DNA of 55,931 bases from a virus. The notes under the pieces are model-generated. The model searched no databases. It had not been told where the DNA came from and was given only the letters and a program-made list of their open reading frames with translations. Each line of letters begins with the position of its first letter. The first letter of the stretch is position 1. This document shows positions 36,799 to 43,256 of this stretch, one piece after another. The DNA is taken from the IMG/VR virus record IMGVR_UViG_3300047443_000122, positions 1-55,931 of that record; one strand, given 5' to 3'. Made by a program: the position numbers and the translations under genes.

Positions 36799-36969
36799 TC
36801 ACGCGTGTGGAAGCTCCAGCTCCTCGAACTCCGCGCGGACGTCAGCCGGGTCCATCCGGCCCTCCGCCAGTTCGTAGATCAGTCCCACGGCATGCCACAC
36901 GTCGCCGTCGGTCGCGTCGCGCAGTGCAGACGCGATGGTCTTGATCAGTGCGAGGCGTTCGGTCTCCAT
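36799..36969 (-). CDS. Small acidic helical protein, 56 aa
   Basis: ATG 36969 after GAGGAG. The whole protein is helical (RLALIKTIASALRDATDGDV, WHAVGLIYELAEGRMDP, VRAEFEELEL). It is the last gene of the membrane/plasmid-like module. Unknown function. Confidence 0.6.
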   Translation of the reverse strand: METERLALIKTIASALRDATDGDVWHAVGLIYELAEGRMDPADVRAEFEELELPHA

Positions 36970-36979
36970 CGTGGGCTCC

Positions 36980-37645
36980 TCAGTCGCGGACTTGGTGGTG
37001 TCGAATCGAGTCGGCGGGGTCGTGCACGATGGCCCCGGCCTGCCCAATGTGCTCTACACGCAACCCCTTCTCTGGGGTTGGCGCCGAGGCGTTGTTGTTG
37101 TCGTTGTTGGCGGGCTGACCTGCACCAACGACACCCCCCGGGGTCGATCGGGGAGTGGGGAGAGCGTCGCCCTTCACACCCGTGGATGAGCCCCTGCCCT
37201 GCATGCGTACGGCCTCCACCTGAACGCCGCACGCGTCGAGCGCCTCACGCACCCGCTCGGGCGTCGTGCCCAAGTCGTGGGCGAGGACGGCGATGTGCGC
37301 GTGCGGCGTACCCACGCGGGCGAGGGACTCGCACAGCTCGTGGAACGTCGGGACGCGCCACGTCTCGGCGGCACCAGCCACCGTCTCATCGGCCTCCGGC
37401 TCGGGCTCACTGGCCTCGTCCTCGCCGCGTCGGCCGATCCAGCCACGGGCTTTCTCCCAGCCGCGGCACGCCATGATCCCGGCCACGAAATACGCGGTCT
37501 CTGGAAGAACGGCGACGATCCCCCACATCGCCAGCAGGCCGACAGTGAGCAGCACGATCTTCGCCGTGCGCTCGCTCATCCCGGCCGACTCCCCCGGCTC
37601 TTCGAGGTCGTCGGCCTCCACCTCCGGCTCCTCCGCAGCGCTCAT
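36980..37645 (-). CDS. Two-TM protein with C-terminal HTH-like domain (plasmid/ICE type)
   Basis: ATG 37645 (ATGA), 221 residues. Acidic start, then a hydrophobic pair (about 28-60, KIVLLTVGLLAMWGIVAVLP, AYFVAGIMACRGW), an acidic linker, and a C-terminal region (about 95-165) with PTFHELCESLARVGTPHAHI, LAHDLGTTPERVREALDACG and GRGSSTGVKGD. The C-terminal pattern is known from Streptomyces integrative elements and plasmids, where it lies next to DUF2637 genes as here. The tail has an Asn/Pro-rich stretch. Its function in those elements is not established. Confidence 0.65.
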   Translation of the reverse strand: MSAAEEPEVEADDLEEPGESAGMSERTAKIVLLTVGLLAMWGIVAVLPETAYFVAGIMACRGWEKARGWIGRRGEDEASEPEPEADETVAGAAETWRVPTFHELCESLARVGTPHAHIAVLAHDLGTTPERVREALDACGVQVEAVRMQGRGSSTGVKGDALPTPRSTPGGVVGAGQPANNDNNNASAPTPEKGLRVEHIGQAGAIVHDPADSIRHHQVRD

Positions 37646-38148
37646 CCGAACGCGCCCGTGAACCCGGATCCCAGCATGTTCGCCGCACTGCCAAGCGGCA
37701 CCGCGGCGACCCCCGCCACGCCGCCGGACAGGGCCAGGCAAATCCCGGAGAAGGCGCCCGCGATCAACTTTCCGTTCGGCACCTTGGGCGCCCACTTGAT
37801 CAGGGCAATGAACACGAGCGTGAACAGGAACACGATCACGAACCCGCCGTCGGTGAGCGCGACCGGGTTCCCGCGGGTCACGTCGCGGTCGTTGCCGCCG
37901 ACGCCCCAGACGAGGCCGAGGTATCCGGCGGCGTTCGCAGCCCAGATGACGGCCCAGGTGACGATGCCGAGTGCAGATGCTGCGCCGAACGTGGCGAGCG
38001 CGGCAAGCAGCCCATAGATGTGGGACAGGACGAACGGGACGAGGGCGGTCCACTGGCGCTTCTCCTTGAACCACCAGCGGATGAGGTACATGAGGATGAT
38101 GCCGACGCCGACGGCGACACCACCCAGGCTGATCATCGTGTACGGCAT
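37642..38148 (-). CDS. Multi-TM membrane protein, 168 aa
   Basis: ATG 38148 after GGAG. Four or five hydrophobic segments: about 6-22, 32-55, 58-78, 100-118 and 130-155, with basic loops (RWWFKEKRQW). The final segment is Gly-rich (SGGVAGVAAVPLGSAANMLG). Similar proteins accompany DUF2637 genes in Streptomyces mobile elements. A role at the cell membrane in transfer, spread or exclusion is conceivable. Confidence 0.7.
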   Translation of the reverse strand: MPYTMISLGGVAVGVGIILMYLIRWWFKEKRQWTALVPFVLSHIYGLLAALATFGAASALGIVTWAVIWAANAAGYLGLVWGVGGNDRDVTRGNPVALTDGGFVIVFLFTLVFIALIKWAPKVPNGKLIAGAFSGICLALSGGVAGVAAVPLGSAANMLGSGFTGAFG

Positions 38149-38149
38149 T

Positions 38150-38314
38150 TCAGTGGCTCCAGATCGTGGCGACGTACGCGGTAGGCAGGGCGAGGAGGAC
38201 GACGGTGCAGGCGGCCGGCCACAGGTAGAGGCCGGGGGCGCGGCGGGGCGCAATGCGGTGGAGGCCGATCGCGGCGAGGAGCGCAGCCAGCGGGCAGAGG
38301 ACGGTGAGGATCAT
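38150..38314 (-). CDS. Very small membrane protein, 54 aa
   Basis: ATG 38314 overlaps the DUF2637 stop (ATGA). Two TM segments: LTVLCPLAALLAAIGLH and LWPAACTVVLLALPTAYVA, joined by RIAPRRAPGLY. The stop lies two bases before the next start. Operon position and overlap support coding despite the small size. Confidence 0.65.
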   Translation of the reverse strand: MILTVLCPLAALLAAIGLHRIAPRRAPGLYLWPAACTVVLLALPTAYVATIWSH

Positions 38315-39441
38315 GGGTAGAACCCCGTCCCGTCGCTGAGCCGCCCGTGCGCAGCCTTGAGCCGACGGCCGGCGGTGGCCGGGCTCACGCCGAGGAGTTG
38401 AGCCGCGGTGTCCTTCGTGAGCCGCTCCCCGTCCCTGAGCCGGGACGCGAGGGTGACGATCTGCTGCTCGATGCGGTCGCCTTCGGGCTCAGGGTCCGGC
38501 TCACTCGGCTCAGGGCGGCTCACGAGGGTGGGCTCAGCCGGGCTCAAGACGGGCTCACGTGAGACGTGCTGGTCAACGGGCTGGGTGGGCGGCGGAGTCG
38601 AGGGCGGGGCAGGCTCGGGCGCGGCGACGATGAGCGCGGTCTGCACAGTCGTCTCAAAGCCCGGCTCACGCTCGGGCTCACGGTCTGAGCCGGGCTCAGG
38701 CTCACGGATCACCGGCTCAGCCGGGGGCAGTGCAGGCTGAGCCGGGGCGTGCTCGATGTCGAGGACACCTGAGACCGGGGCCAGGGCCCGCCCGTAGCGG
38801 GTCAGGCGCAGCGCCATGACAGCCGACACCGGAGCCTTGCGGCGCCAGGCGCGGCCGTACCTGGCGCGCAGTCGGGCCCGCTCGACGAGCCGGGACTGCT
38901 CCAGCTTGATCACTTGGTCGTAGGAGCGCAGCTCCCACAGCTTCATCCGGCGCCACATCCGGAACGTGGAGATCGGATCGAGGAACCAGCGCGCCATGCG
39001 GACGGAGTCCATGTGGCGTCCGGCCGTGATGTCGGCGGTCCGTCCGATCGCGTGGCGGGCTGCCTCGACGACAACGACGAACAGGACCGGGATGACGGCG
39101 TGCATGCCGGTGCCGATGGGGTCGGGCCAGGCGGCTGCGGCGTTGAACGCGATCGTCGCTGTGGTGAGGAGCCATGCGGTGTGGCGGAGCATGGCGAGCG
39201 GCATGAGCAGCCACGTGAGGAGGAGGTCGAGGGCGAGCAGGACGAGGATTCCGGCGTCGATGCCGATGGGGAAGGCGTGCGCGAAGGCGCCGAAGCCTTT
39301 GACCTTGGCGAGCTTGGCGACCGCGGCGTAGGAGCCGACGAAGCCGATCGCCGCGATCAGGGTCGCTCCGGTGGCGACGGCGATGATGAGTCGGCGCTGC
39401 AAGGTCGTGAGCTTGGGGCGGTCGCCGTTGGGCGTCTTCAC
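38311..39441 (-). CDS. DUF2637 family membrane protein with C-terminal HTH
   Basis: GTG 39441 behind CGGAGA; 376 residues. Four TM helices in the first 125 residues (AVATGATLIAAIGFVGSYAA, FPIGIDAGILVLLALDLLL, ATIAFNAAAAWPDPIG, AVIPVLFVVVVEAARHA) match DUF2637, a family of Streptomyces plasmid and ICE proteins linked to intermycelial spread (Spd-like). Then a basic helix region (130-200), a Glu/Pro-rich linker (about 215-325) and a C-terminal HTH (KDTAAQLLGVSPATAGRRLK). A homologous module in a phage may derive from recombination with a conjugative element. Confidence 0.85.
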   Translation of the reverse strand: MKTPNGDRPKLTTLQRRLIIAVATGATLIAAIGFVGSYAAVAKLAKVKGFGAFAHAFPIGIDAGILVLLALDLLLTWLLMPLAMLRHTAWLLTTATIAFNAAAAWPDPIGTGMHAVIPVLFVVVVEAARHAIGRTADITAGRHMDSVRMARWFLDPISTFRMWRRMKLWELRSYDQVIKLEQSRLVERARLRARYGRAWRRKAPVSAVMALRLTRYGRALAPVSGVLDIEHAPAQPALPPAEPVIREPEPGSDREPEREPGFETTVQTALIVAAPEPAPPSTPPPTQPVDQHVSREPVLSPAEPTLVSRPEPSEPDPEPEGDRIEQQIVTLASRLRDGERLTKDTAAQLLGVSPATAGRRLKAAHGRLSDGTGFYP

Positions 39442-39478
39442 GAGGGTCTCCGGGTGGCGAGGAGAGGGGCGGTGCGGG

Positions 39479-39817
39479 TTAGCGCTGTGCGCACTTCGCT
39501 TCGACGAGGACGGCGGCTCTGTCCCAGTCGACGGATTCGTTGCCGGCGCCGATGCGCATCTGCTCGGCCGCCCATGCGGTGCCGAACATGGCGATGCCGC
39601 CGCACATGGCGTTCTTGTCGGCTTCGGTCTGCTGCGCCCACGAGAGGTCGACGACGGTTTGCGTCATGTCGTCGGCCGTGGGGGTGGCGTCGGTGGTTTC
39701 GATGACGGTGGTGGTCGCGGGGTCGTCGCTGCTGTCACTGCTGCCTGCGGATGTGCAGGCGGTGAGGGCGAACACGGCGGCGGCGAGTATGACGGTGAGG
39801 GCGCGGCGAGTGTTCAT
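39479..39817 (-). CDS. Small lipoprotein, 112 aa
   Basis: ATG 39817 after GGAGACC. The signal peptide (RRALTVILAAAVFALTAC) ends in the lipobox LTAC, so Cys21 would be lipidated and the protein tethered outside the membrane. A Ser/Asp/Thr-rich linker follows, then a small domain (DMTQTVVDLSWAQQTEADKN, MCGGIAMFGTAWAAEQMRIG, VLVEAKCAQR). Phage lipoproteins often block superinfection; this is a reasonable guess here. Confidence 0.75.
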   Translation of the reverse strand: MNTRRALTVILAAAVFALTACTSAGSSDSSDDPATTTVIETTDATPTADDMTQTVVDLSWAQQTEADKNAMCGGIAMFGTAWAAEQMRIGAGNESVDWDRAAVLVEAKCAQR

Positions 39818-39841
39818 GAACTCTGGTCTCCAGGAGATGGG

Positions 39842-39887
39842 GCCGCGCCCCGCGGCCGTGGGGGAGATGGCTGACGCGGGGCGCGGC
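39842..39887 (-). terminator. Terminator hairpin upstream of the lipoprotein gene
   Basis: A 13-bp perfect stem GCCGCGCCCCGCG/CGCGGGGCGCGGC with a 20-bp loop between the 26-residue gene and the lipoprotein gene. It probably ends the small-gene operon and gives the lipoprotein its own promoter. Confidence 0.6.
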
Positions 39888-39900
39888 GGTCTGGGGTGGG

Positions 39901-39981
39901 TCAGCTGGTGCCGTGGTAGATCGCGAAGGCGAGGGCCGCGAAGGATGCGGCGATACCGAGGGCGTAGAGGAAGCGCTCCAT
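39901..39981 (-). CDS. Micro-protein with one TM helix, 26 aa
   Basis: ATG 39981 overlaps the preceding stop (TGATG) after GAGGAGGGG. The whole protein is almost one TM helix (FLYALGIAASFAALAFAIYH). At this size the call rests on the strong ribosome-binding site and the coupling. It could be a membrane micro-protein modulating a partner. Confidence 0.45.
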   Translation of the reverse strand: MERFLYALGIAASFAALAFAIYHGTS

Positions 39982-40184
39982 CAGCGGCCCCTCCTCGTCC
40001 GTCGGCCGGTCTCGCGGTCGCGGTCGGCGTCTTCCCACGCCTGGCCTTGACGGGCGGTCCGGGTGACGTTCTTGCGGTAGTTCTGCCGGCGTTCCCGGGC
40101 GGCGGTGTCGCTCGCGGACTCGCGTCCGGGGCGGGCGGCGGCGCGTTCGTGGTCGTTGCCGAGGAGGCGATCGAACAGGCCCAT
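39981..40184 (-). CDS. Small basic protein, 67 aa
   Basis: ATG 40184 (TGATG). An amphipathic start (GLFDRLLGNDH) is followed by an Arg/Asp/Ala-rich disordered stretch (RESASDTAARERRQNYRKNV) to the end. Such short arginine-rich proteins in accessory regions sometimes contact RNA or DNA. No family recognised. Confidence 0.5.
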   Translation of the reverse strand: MGLFDRLLGNDHERAAARPGRESASDTAARERRQNYRKNVTRTARQGQAWEDADRDRETGRRTRRGR

Positions 40185-40345
40185 CAGATGCTCCCGTCCT
40201 GCTCGTCGTCGGACGCGTCGAGTTGGGCGTCGAGGAGAGCGGGTTCGATGGACGCGGTGCCTTGGCCGCGGTAGTCGCCGCGCTCGATGGCCGCGTACAC
40301 GGCTTCGCTGCCGGCGTTCATGCGGTCCTGGAACGTCTCGCCCAT
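40184..40345 (-). CDS. Small acidic protein, 53 aa
   Basis: ATG 40345 (TGATG overlaps on both ends). GETFQDRMNAGSEAVYAAIE and GQGTASIEPALLDAQLDASD. Acidic and helical; unknown. The overlaps on both sides make it part of the same polycistron. Confidence 0.5.
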   Translation of the reverse strand: MGETFQDRMNAGSEAVYAAIERGDYRGQGTASIEPALLDAQLDASDDEQDGSI

Positions 40346-40494
40346 CAGTGGCGACCCTTCGCGTCTTGCTGCGCCATGGTCTGGCGGACGTCGGCGCTGG
40401 CCTGATAGTCGGCGCGGCAGTTCTCGATGGTCGCGGGGACTGCGAGGATCTCGTTCGGCTGCGGGGTGAGGTCCCGCTCCTGCTGCTCGCTCAT
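40345..40494 (-). CDS. Small protein, 49 aa
   Basis: ATG 40494 (ATGA). Glu/Gln-rich start (SEQQERDLTPQPNEILAVPA) and a helix (ADYQASADVRQTMAQQDAKG). An upstream extension of the frame is arginine/proline-rich and was rejected. Unknown function. Confidence 0.5.
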   Translation of the reverse strand: MSEQQERDLTPQPNEILAVPATIENCRADYQASADVRQTMAQQDAKGRH

Positions 40495-40745
40495 GCGGTC
40501 ACCGCCGGGCGGGGCAGGGCGCGGCACTTCTCCGCGTGGCCTTGGGCGAGTTCGTTGGCGCGGCGCTCGTTCCACCAGAGGCCGGGGGTGTCACCGTTGC
40601 CGCAGCCGGTGCAGCGCGTGCGGGTGTAGTCGCCGCCGCCGGTGAGGTCGACGGTGGCGCCTGCGACGGTGAGGTAGCGGGCGATGACTCCGTCGGGCCA
40701 AGGTGCGGGGCTGGGTTGTTGGGGCTGCTGATCGGTACGCTCCAC
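40491..40745 (-). CDS. Zinc-knuckle-like small protein, 84 aa
   Basis: GTG 40745. The C-terminal half holds YTRTRCTGCGNGDTPGLWWN and GHAEKCRALPRP: C-x2-C with H-x3-C fits a treble-clef or zinc knuckle. Proteins of this CTGCG...HA..CRA type recur in Streptomyces phages. First gene of the small-gene operon, directly downstream of a hairpin. Confidence 0.6.
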   Translation of the reverse strand: MERTDQQPQQPSPAPWPDGVIARYLTVAGATVDLTGGGDYTRTRCTGCGNGDTPGLWWNERRANELAQGHAEKCRALPRPAVTA

Positions 40746-40781
40746 GTGGGCCTGCCATTTCGTCGCTGTAGTGGTGGGTCC

Positions 40782-40822
40782 GCCCCCGGCCCATATGGCG
40801 TTCGCAGCGCCGGGCCGGGGGC
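40782..40822. terminator. Hairpin GCCCCCGGCCC/GGGCCGGGGGC
   Basis: An 11-bp stem with a 19-bp loop and TTTGT after it on the plus strand. It lies between divergent operons, upstream of both. It may be a remnant of a terminator from an earlier gene order. Confidence 0.5.
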
Positions 40823-40831
40823 TTTGTGCTT

Positions 40832-40847
40832 AGTAGCTCGGGCTACT
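40832..40847. promoter_or_regulatory. Palindrome AGTAGC-N4-GCTACT
   Basis: A perfect 6+6 bp dyad in the divergent region. Its centre is 26 bp from the 18-bp palindrome at 40857, so the two may bind protein on nearby faces. Confidence 0.5.
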
Positions 40848-40856
40848 TCCTAGGAC

Positions 40857-40874
40857 TGTACGGGGCCCCGTACA
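40857..40874. promoter_or_regulatory. Perfect 18-bp palindrome over a -10-like box
   Basis: TGTACGGGGCCCCGTACA is uninterrupted and overlaps TACACT (40871-40876), a plausible -10 box for the plus-strand HTH gene starting at 40915. Repressor binding would block that promoter. Confidence 0.65.
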
Positions 40875-40914
40875 CTCTGGGCAAGCGGCCCGCCCGAAGA
40901 ATGTGAGGCCGGGT

Positions 40915-41205
40915 GTGACCGAGGAGGCTCAGCGCGTGATCGACGCCATGGACGCCGTGGAGGCGATGACCGACCCGGAACAACGCGCGAAGGCGATCGG
41001 CGAGGTGATGGCCGATCAGGCGAAGCGGGGGAAGCGTTGGCGGGAGATGCGCCGTCAGGTGGTGCTCGACATGCGGGCGCAGACCCCGCCTGTCTCGTAC
41101 AGGAGGATCGCTGCTGCGCTCGGAGTGGGGCTGGCCACGGTGCAGGACATCGAGCGGGGCTACACGGGGTCAGGGAAGAACCGGCCGAGGAAGAGCGAGG
41201 AGTGA
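40915..41205 (+). CDS. HTH protein of accessory operon, 96 aa
   Basis: GTG 40915 (a GTG four codons earlier is possible). Residues about 5-45 form helices (EEAQRVIDAMDAVEAMTDPE, RAKAIGEVMADQAKRGKRW). A C-terminal HTH (VSYRRIAAALGVGLATVQDI) is followed by a basic tail (GSGKNRPRKSEE). It is a sigma-like or MerR-like small DNA-binding protein widely seen in Streptomyces, and two palindromes precede it. Likely autoregulated. The next gene overlaps by four bases. Confidence 0.7.
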   Translation: MTEEAQRVIDAMDAVEAMTDPEQRAKAIGEVMADQAKRGKRWREMRRQVVLDMRAQTPPVSYRRIAAALGVGLATVQDIERGYTGSGKNRPRKSEE

Positions 41206-41633
41206 GCGGCGTGGATCTTGTGCAGTGGCTTGGCGGGCAGCTCGACGAGGAGGAGCGGATCGCACGGGAGGCAACGCCCGGACCGTGGCAGAACGCGCCG
41301 ACGGCTCGTCACCACACCACTGCATCCGGGCGGAGCGAGGAGGCAGTGTTCGCGTCTCCGCCCGATGTGGGTGCCATGGTCGTGGCCAGCACCGGGAAGC
41401 CCAGCGCGCGGCAGAACCTGGTCAACGCCGAGTTCATCGCCGCGCATGATCCGGCCCGGGTGCTGCGCGAGATCGACGCCAAGCGGGATCTGCTGCGTCT
41501 CGCGGAGCGGGCCCACGACTACCACGAGACGTTCACGAGCGGCTTCGCGTCTGCGCTGGAAGGGGCGCTGCGCCTGTTCGCCCTGGCCTACGCTGACAGG
41601 CCGGGATACCGAGCAGAGGAGTGGGCGCCGTGA
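41202..41633 (+). CDS. DUF6221 family protein, 143 aa
   Basis: GTG 41202 overlaps the preceding stop (GTGA); GTG 41211 is a second option. VDLVQWLGGQLDEEERIARE at the start, and IAAHDPARVLREIDAKRDLL near the middle, are the signature of DUF6221, a family common in Streptomyces chromosomes and phages. The helical HDPARVLREI segment is its most conserved part. Function unknown. It is coupled with an HTH gene, as often seen in hosts. Confidence 0.8.
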   Translation: MSGVDLVQWLGGQLDEEERIAREATPGPWQNAPTARHHTTASGRSEEAVFASPPDVGAMVVASTGKPSARQNLVNAEFIAAHDPARVLREIDAKRDLLRLAERAHDYHETFTSGFASALEGALRLFALAYADRPGYRAEEWAP

Positions 41634-41668
41634 GCGACACCGCCTGGGGCTGAAACCCCACACCACCC

Positions 41669-41702
41669 GAGCCCCCGCTCTGCGCGCCGCAGTCGGGGGC
41701 TC
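41669..41702 (+). terminator. Terminator after the DUF6221 gene
   Basis: GAGCCCCCG/CGGGGGCTC, 9-bp stem with a 16-bp loop, 36 bp past the stop. Ends the two-gene operon. Confidence 0.7.
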
Positions 41703-41729
41703 CCGTGTGTCCCGGCCTACACTCCCGCA

Positions 41730-41966
41730 GTGAACATTCCCGATGATCTGATCAACCTGGAACACGCCGCCGAAGAGCAGCGGGCCCAACTCGCGGGCCT
41801 GACCGGCACGGAGTATGAGGAGCAGTGGCGGGCGTGGCGTACCGCGTCCGAGAAGGTGCAGGCCGCGATCACCGAGTACGCCGGCGCGGCTGGTGAGAAC
41901 CGGTACGAGGTGGAGCAGGCGGTGAAGGCCGCGGTGCGGCATGGCGATGAGGATCCGGCCGAGTAG
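41730..41966 (+). CDS. Small helical protein, 78 aa, probably leaderless
   Basis: GTG 41730 has no ribosome-binding site but TACACT stands at 41718-41723, seven bases upstream, so transcription may start at the GTG. The protein is acidic and helical (NLEHAAEEQRAQLAGLTGTE, EEQWRAWRTASEKVQAAITE, RYEVEQAVKAAVRHG). Homologous-looking short proteins are frequent in Streptomyces. Function unknown. Confidence 0.65.
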   Translation: MNIPDDLINLEHAAEEQRAQLAGLTGTEYEEQWRAWRTASEKVQAAITEYAGAAGENRYEVEQAVKAAVRHGDEDPAE

Positions 41967-41975
41967 CCGTACGTG

Positions 41976-42010
41976 ACGAAGCCCGCCGAGGAGAGTTCGG
42001 CGGGCTTCGT
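41976..42010. terminator. Terminator with 14-bp stem
   Basis: ACGAAGCCCGCCGA/TCGGCGGGCTTCGT, perfect, 7-bp loop, directly after the plus-strand gene. The convergent early operon ends at 42139, so it may act in both directions. Confidence 0.75.
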
Positions 42011-42074
42011 GCTGTCGGTCATCTTCCGCTACCCGGCTGGTCGGGCGTACGGTCGCGGATGCCCTTGGAGGCAC

Positions 42075-42112
42075 GCGGCCCGCTGTTCCCGGGGTACGGG
42101 ATGGCGGGCCGC
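42075..42112 (-). terminator. Terminator at the end of the early operon
   Basis: GCGGCCCGC/GCGGGCCGC stem with a 20-bp loop, 26 bp past the last minus-strand gene. No other gene lies in 41967-42138; these two hairpins are all I see there. Confidence 0.55.
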
Positions 42113-42138
42113 GGCATGTCCGGACGCACGAGCGCCCG

Positions 42139-42363
42139 TCAAACCGGTCCGTTGAGGGTGCGGATGGTGGGGCACGGGGACGGCACGAGGTTGCCGTCCG
42201 GCCCGGTGCATTCGGCGCAGGACCCGTAGTCCTCCCGGTGCAGCTTCCGGATGCGGCGGACTCGGGCGCTGGCCGCGGCGAGCATTTCGGCGAGTTGGAG
42301 TTCGTCGAACGCGGCGAGGAGGGCGCGGGCGGGCTCGCTGGCGTCGTCGTAGCGGTCAGGCAC
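42139..42363 (-). CDS. Small protein with Cys pair, 74 aa
   Basis: GTG 42363, overlapping the upstream gene by eight bases. A helical N-terminal part (ARALLAAFDELQLAEMLAAA, SARVRRIRKLHRE) is followed by GSCAECTGPDGNLVPSPCPT, three cysteines that may bind zinc. Last gene of the early transcript. The CAEC...PSPCPT pattern recurs in Streptomyces phages. Confidence 0.6.
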   Translation of the reverse strand: MPDRYDDASEPARALLAAFDELQLAEMLAAASARVRRIRKLHREDYGSCAECTGPDGNLVPSPCPTIRTLNGPV

Positions 42364-42481
42364 TGGGCTGCTCCTTGATCCATGTGGCGGGCTTGAGAAT
42401 GAGTCGGCCGCCGGTGCGGGCCCACCAGTACGGCTTGCCGAACAGCCAGACGGTGCGGAGGGCGTCGGGGTCCCGGATCAC
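42356..42481 (-). CDS. Very small protein, 41 aa
   Basis: GTG 42481 (GTGA). IRDPDALRTVWLFGKPYWWA and GGRLILKPATWIKEQPSA: a Trp/basic peptide, possibly a small beta structure. The coupling on both sides supports it. Unknown function. Confidence 0.5.
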   Translation of the reverse strand: MIRDPDALRTVWLFGKPYWWARTGGRLILKPATWIKEQPSA

Positions 42482-42843
42482 GGCTGCTCCTCTCTGCTCG
42501 CGGCCGTGCGGCGTAGCGCGGTGCACTGGCGGCAGGTGCAGTGCTTGACGCAGCGGACCCCGTTCCAGCACCCGCATGCCTGCTCGTCGTCGACCGGGCG
42601 CAGCTCTGTCACGGGGTGCGCGCCCTGATTGTTGCCGTGCATCCGCACCCACCGCGCCCGGATTTCCTCGACTTCGGCCTCGGTCAGCGGCTTTCGGGAA
42701 GTGAGCATGCCGTGGCCGTTGAGGTACTCAACACGCCAGCGGGGCGCCTCACGTCGGGCGCGGCGTGCGAGGACGAGCGCGGTGATGGCCACGAGGGCGG
42801 CGGTCCATGCGATGGCGCAGGCGAGGATCTGGCTGGTCGTCAC
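42478..42843 (-). CDS. Single-TM protein with Cys-rich tail, 121 aa
   Basis: GTG 42843 (GTGA). An N-terminal TM helix (about 6-27, LACAIAWTAALVAITALVLA) followed by basic residues puts the rest in the cytoplasm. A helix (KPLTEAEVEEIRARWVRMHG) precedes a Cys cluster (ACGCWNGVRCVKHCTCRQC) with seven cysteines near the end, probably a metal site. No family recognised. Confidence 0.6.
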   Translation of the reverse strand: MTTSQILACAIAWTAALVAITALVLARRARREAPRWRVEYLNGHGMLTSRKPLTEAEVEEIRARWVRMHGNNQGAHPVTELRPVDDEQACGCWNGVRCVKHCTCRQCTALRRTAASREEQP

Positions 42844-43256
42844 CGCTGCTCCTTCGGCAGTACGGCGGTCCAGCGGGCGATGTCGGCCGGGTCGGTTGGC
42901 TGGCCGCCGCCGAGGACGATGCAGTCGATGGCTTCACGGAGGGCGGCGGCAAGCTGGCCACGCTCCTGGAGGAGCTGCTCGCGGGTCGGCTTCTCGTACG
43001 GGGTCCACCACTCGGGCGGCTCGACCTGCAACGGAACGTTGACAACCATGAGGGCCACGCGCTCCCCCCGCTCGTCGACTTGAAGGCGCCCGTCGGGGCT
43101 GCGGTCGAACACCTCGCAGCGCAGAAACCGGCCGGTGGGCCCCTTGTCGATGGTCATGTCGGCGTCCGCGGGAACGTCATGGGGGTTGATGCCGTTCTCG
43201 GTGAGCCAGCCGCAGAGTGCGGTGCGCCGGCCTTCGGGAAGGGTGTGCTTGGCCAT
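42840..43256 (-). CDS. Hypothetical protein, 138 aa
   Basis: ATG 43256 (TGATG). The first 50 residues (LPEGRRTALCGWLTENGINP, DADMTIDKGPTGRFLRCEVF) form an alpha/beta head, then VALMVVNVPLQVEPPEWW strands, then a helix (PTREQLLQERGQLAAALREA). The R-x-x-x-C-x-W-L-x-x-x-G-I-x-P segment recurs in Streptomyces phage proteins. Unknown function. Confidence 0.65.
   Translation of the reverse strand: MAKHTLPEGRRTALCGWLTENGINPHDVPADADMTIDKGPTGRFLRCEVFDRSPDGRLQVDERGERVALMVVNVPLQVEPPEWWTPYEKPTREQLLQERGQLAAALREAIDCIVLGGGQPTDPADIARWTAVLPKEQR

Noticed and set aside
41631-41653. Eight-codon frame GTG AGC GAC ... TGA after the DUF6221 gene
   Set aside because: Too short to call, even though it overlaps the previous stop as GTGA.
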